Assembly (NCBI GenBank): GCA_028287235.1 | Contig: JAQBQB010000017.1 | Location: 1 to 64,000 of the forward strand | Source: Gemmatimonadota bacterium | GTDB lineage: Bacteria > Gemmatimonadota > Gemmatimonadetes > Gemmatimonadales > Gemmatimonadaceae | Length of the DNA: 64,000 nt | Direction of reading: 5' to 3' | Shown here: in pieces, positions 62,281 through 64,000 of the stretch | Position numbering within the stretch: the stretch's first letter is position 1 | Layout: every line of letters starts with the position of its first letter | Translations under genes and position numbers: made by a program | Notes under the pieces: generated by a model | Database searches by the model: none | Seen by the model: the letters and a program-made list of their open reading frames with translations, nothing else | Told to the model about the DNA's origin: nothing

Positions 62281-62913
62281 TTAGTTTCGCGGCCGGCGCA
62301 CGGCTCGCACCACGCCGCTCTTCCCACCGCCGCAGTAGAATCGATCCTGCCCATCCGACTCGAGTCCCGAGACCTTGACGCCGGCGGGCATCTCCAGCGT
62401 TTCGAGAACCGCACCGGTGCCCGGGTCGATTCGCCGAAGCTCGCTGTCGTCGCCCTCCAAGATGCCGTGCCACAGCTCGCCGTCGACCCACGTGACACCC
62501 GTGACGAAGCGGTTCGACTCGATCGTGCGAAGAATGGCGCCGGTCTGCGGATCGATCTGATGAATCTTTCGCGCGCGATACTCCCCCACCCAGAGCGTTC
62601 CTTCAGCCCACGCCAGTCCCGAGTCGCCGCCGCCGCTGGGTGCGGGAATGGTCGACACCACGCGCCGAGTCGTTGGATCGATCTTCTGAATTCGCGCCTC
62701 GGCGATCTGATAGAGGAATTCCCCGTCGAACGCCGTACCGGCGTGTGCCGGCACATCGATCGCGCCAGTCTCCTCGCCCGACGCGGGGTCGAACGCGCGC
62801 AGCGAATCTCCGGCGGCGAACCAGACTGACTGACCGTCGTACGTGACGCCGCCTACGTTCGCCTGCGGAAACGGACCGTACTCGCGAATGACTTCGGCAG
62901 TGGATTGGCTCAT
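62281..62913 (-). CDS. beta-propeller protein, glutamine cyclotransferase-like
   Basis: 210 residues. Propeller repeats are visible: VTYDGQSVWFAAGDSLRAFD, AGTAFDGEFLYQIAE, SGLAWAEGTLWVGEYR and VTWVDGELWHG. Each blade contains a DPxxG-type turn, with WFAAG-like strands. It looks like the bacterial glutamine cyclotransferase or YVTN/PQQ-like group but lacks a signal peptide. The catalytic residues are not clear. It lies 9 bases before the regulator gene stop. Confidence 0.75.
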   Translation of the reverse strand: MSQSTAEVIREYGPFPQANVGGVTYDGQSVWFAAGDSLRAFDPASGEETGAIDVPAHAGTAFDGEFLYQIAEARIQKIDPTTRRVVSTIPAPSGGGDSGLAWAEGTLWVGEYRARKIHQIDPQTGAILRTIESNRFVTGVTWVDGELWHGILEGDDSELRRIDPGTGAVLETLEMPAGVKVSGLESDGQDRFYCGGGKSGVVRAVRRPRN

Positions 62914-62922
62914 GACGTGAGC

Positions 62923-64000
62923 TTACTCGATCGGCAACGCGGACGGGAGTAACAACACTGTCGTGAATCCCGAGATGGGCGGCATGATCCAGCGGCGCGC
63001 CCGACCGCGGCCAAACGGCTGCACCTTGCCTTCCCGGGCGAGCGACTCCAGCGCGCGCTGCAAGGTGCGTTGACTCGCTCCCAGCGCGAGCGCCAGCGCC
63101 GAGGTGGACCACGCCTCGCCGTCGTCGAGCAGCGCGAGCAACGAGGCATGCTCTTCCTCGACGGGCCGCGCCAGCACGAGCACCTCGTCCGCGCGGCATG
63201 GCACGAGCGCGAACCCTCGCTTCGTGGCGCGGATGTCGGCGGTATGGCGCAGGGCGACTCGAAGCCGCCCGATCTCGACCCGCAACCGCGCGCGGTGCGA
63301 GTCATCGGCGTATTTCGCGCCGAACGCGCGTGCGAGCAGCACCTCGCGCGCGACGTCGTCGGGCCATGCTTCGCCGAGCGCGCGCGCGAGGGCGAAGAGC
63401 ACCGGACGCGTCGCGAGCGATGTCGACGCGCCCGACCGCCGAATGGCATTGCGGCACGCATCCACGATCAGCGCCTCCGACGCCAGGACGGCTTCGACCT
63501 CTTCGAGCAGGAGCGGCCGTTCGGTGCCGCCACGAATGACTCGTGCCGCCGGCGTATCCAGAGCGAGCGACGCCCGTTCCACCTCGGCCAGGAGCGACGG
63601 GATTCCGGCGGCCTTCGCCGCGATCGCGGCACGTGCGAGTGCGTCTCGCGCCGCGCGCGTGCGCAGCCGGCGGAGCGCGATGCCGGCGACGACGAGCTCG
63701 AACGCGGCTCTCGACGCAGGCGGAAACGCCGACACGTCGAGGTCGGCGATGGCGCGCTCCGCATCGTCCAGGTGTCCGGTGAGAAGGAGCCGGCGCGCCA
63801 CGAGGTGTCGCGCGTGCGCGGCATTCACGCTGTCGCCGTGTTGCGACAGCGTCGCATGCGCCGCCTCGAGCGCCTCGACAGGCCAGCCGAGGTCGCGCGT
63901 GACCAGCGCGATCTCCGCCTCGGCGACAATGCACCGCGCGCGGGCCATGGCCTCTCGTGGACCGAAGGCTTTCGCCGCGCGCCGCAGAAGCACGCGCGCG
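62923..64000 (-). CDS. transcriptional regulator with helical and winged-helix parts (partial)
   Basis: At least 356 residues; the 5' part is beyond the right edge. The visible N-terminal portion is Ala/Leu-rich helical repeats (TPR-like), about 1-200. A winged-helix-like region follows, with RLRVEIGRLRVALRHTADI and TKRGFALVP similar to OmpR/SARP DNA-binding domains. A second HTH appears at about 305-335 (SALALALGASQRTLQRALES). The nearest downstream gene is the propeller protein. The regulated genes are not known. Confidence 0.72.
   Translation of the reverse strand, partial: ARVLLRRAAKAFGPREAMARARCIVAEAEIALVTRDLGWPVEALEAAHATLSQHGDSVNAAHARHLVARRLLLTGHLDDAERAIADLDVSAFPPASRAAFELVVAGIALRRLRTRAARDALARAAIAAKAAGIPSLLAEVERASLALDTPAARVIRGGTERPLLLEEVEAVLASEALIVDACRNAIRRSGASTSLATRPVLFALARALGEAWPDDVAREVLLARAFGAKYADDSHRARLRVEIGRLRVALRHTADIRATKRGFALVPCRADEVLVLARPVEEEHASLLALLDDGEAWSTSALALALGASQRTLQRALESLAREGKVQPFGRGRARRWIMPPISGFTTVLLLPSALPIE

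Overview
The window is a GC-rich chromosomal segment beginning inside a 16S rRNA gene. The 16S 5' end (positions 1-109, minus strand), a lipoprotein-rich diderm gene set (FtsEX-EnvC, heptosyltransferase, parvulin chaperones) and the frequent GTG/TTG starts are most consistent with the phylum Gemmatimonadota. That placement rests on pattern recognition, not on a search. No tRNA gene, CRISPR array, prophage or intact insertion sequence was recognised; the content looks like ordinary chromosome with interspersed repeats.

Layout. 1-3.6 kb: 16S 5' end with its promoter and leader, a hyperacidic small protein, bipA, a small protein with a clear terminator, then a 324-bp near-perfect palindrome. 3.6-7.2 kb: a PilT-type ATPase with an extra N-terminal region, a linked unknown protein and a CNNM/CBS/CorC membrane protein, followed by a 23-bp tandem repeat cluster. 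7.2-18.8 kb (minus strand): M28 peptidase, pdxA, two consecutive parvulin-type isomerases, mfd, a BatA-like VWA protein and a DUF58 protein, many with 1-bp stop/start overlaps. 19-24.5 kb: a lipoprotein, lepA, a GT9 heptosyltransferase and a ROK sugar kinase. 24.6-30 kb: a tightly packed operon of a PfkB kinase, a STAS-like/HATPase protein, a STAS-like/winged-helix protein, a possible double-psi-barrel protein, a trans-sulfuration enzyme and an AI-2E family permease. 30-34.2 kb: ftsE-ftsX-envC, a zinc-ribbon protein and endonuclease IV with a histone-H1-like tail.

34-41 kb holds a Gln-rich exported protein, a glycosyltransferase, an alpha/beta hydrolase, a UBP-type zinc finger, an LLM-class flavin enzyme, a di-haem cytochrome c peroxidase and a second palindromic element related to the first. 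40.9-46 kb (minus strand) reads as one operon: PQQ-type sorbosone dehydrogenase, a 63-aa membrane protein, cydA, cydB, a 42-aa CydX-like peptide and a quinone oxidoreductase-like enzyme. This is a plausible short chain from dehydrogenase to quinol oxidase. 46-52 kb carries a stand-alone receiver, a collagen-like lipoprotein, a GNAT enzyme, a YCII protein, small unknowns and an EAL protein with a degenerate GGDEF.

The most notable system is at 52.4-57.7 kb: an XRE-like HTH gene followed by kaiB, a double-domain kaiC with the Ser-Thr phosphorylation dyad intact, and a PAS-PAS histidine kinase whose stop overlaps a serine hydrolase start. No kaiA is present. This looks like a KaiA-less KaiBC timer with a dedicated kinase; kaiB appears to start at a CTG codon. 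The window ends with an M28 peptidase, a VOC protein, DUF2182 and DUF899 proteins, a cupin, a beta-propeller protein and a regulator cut off by the right edge.
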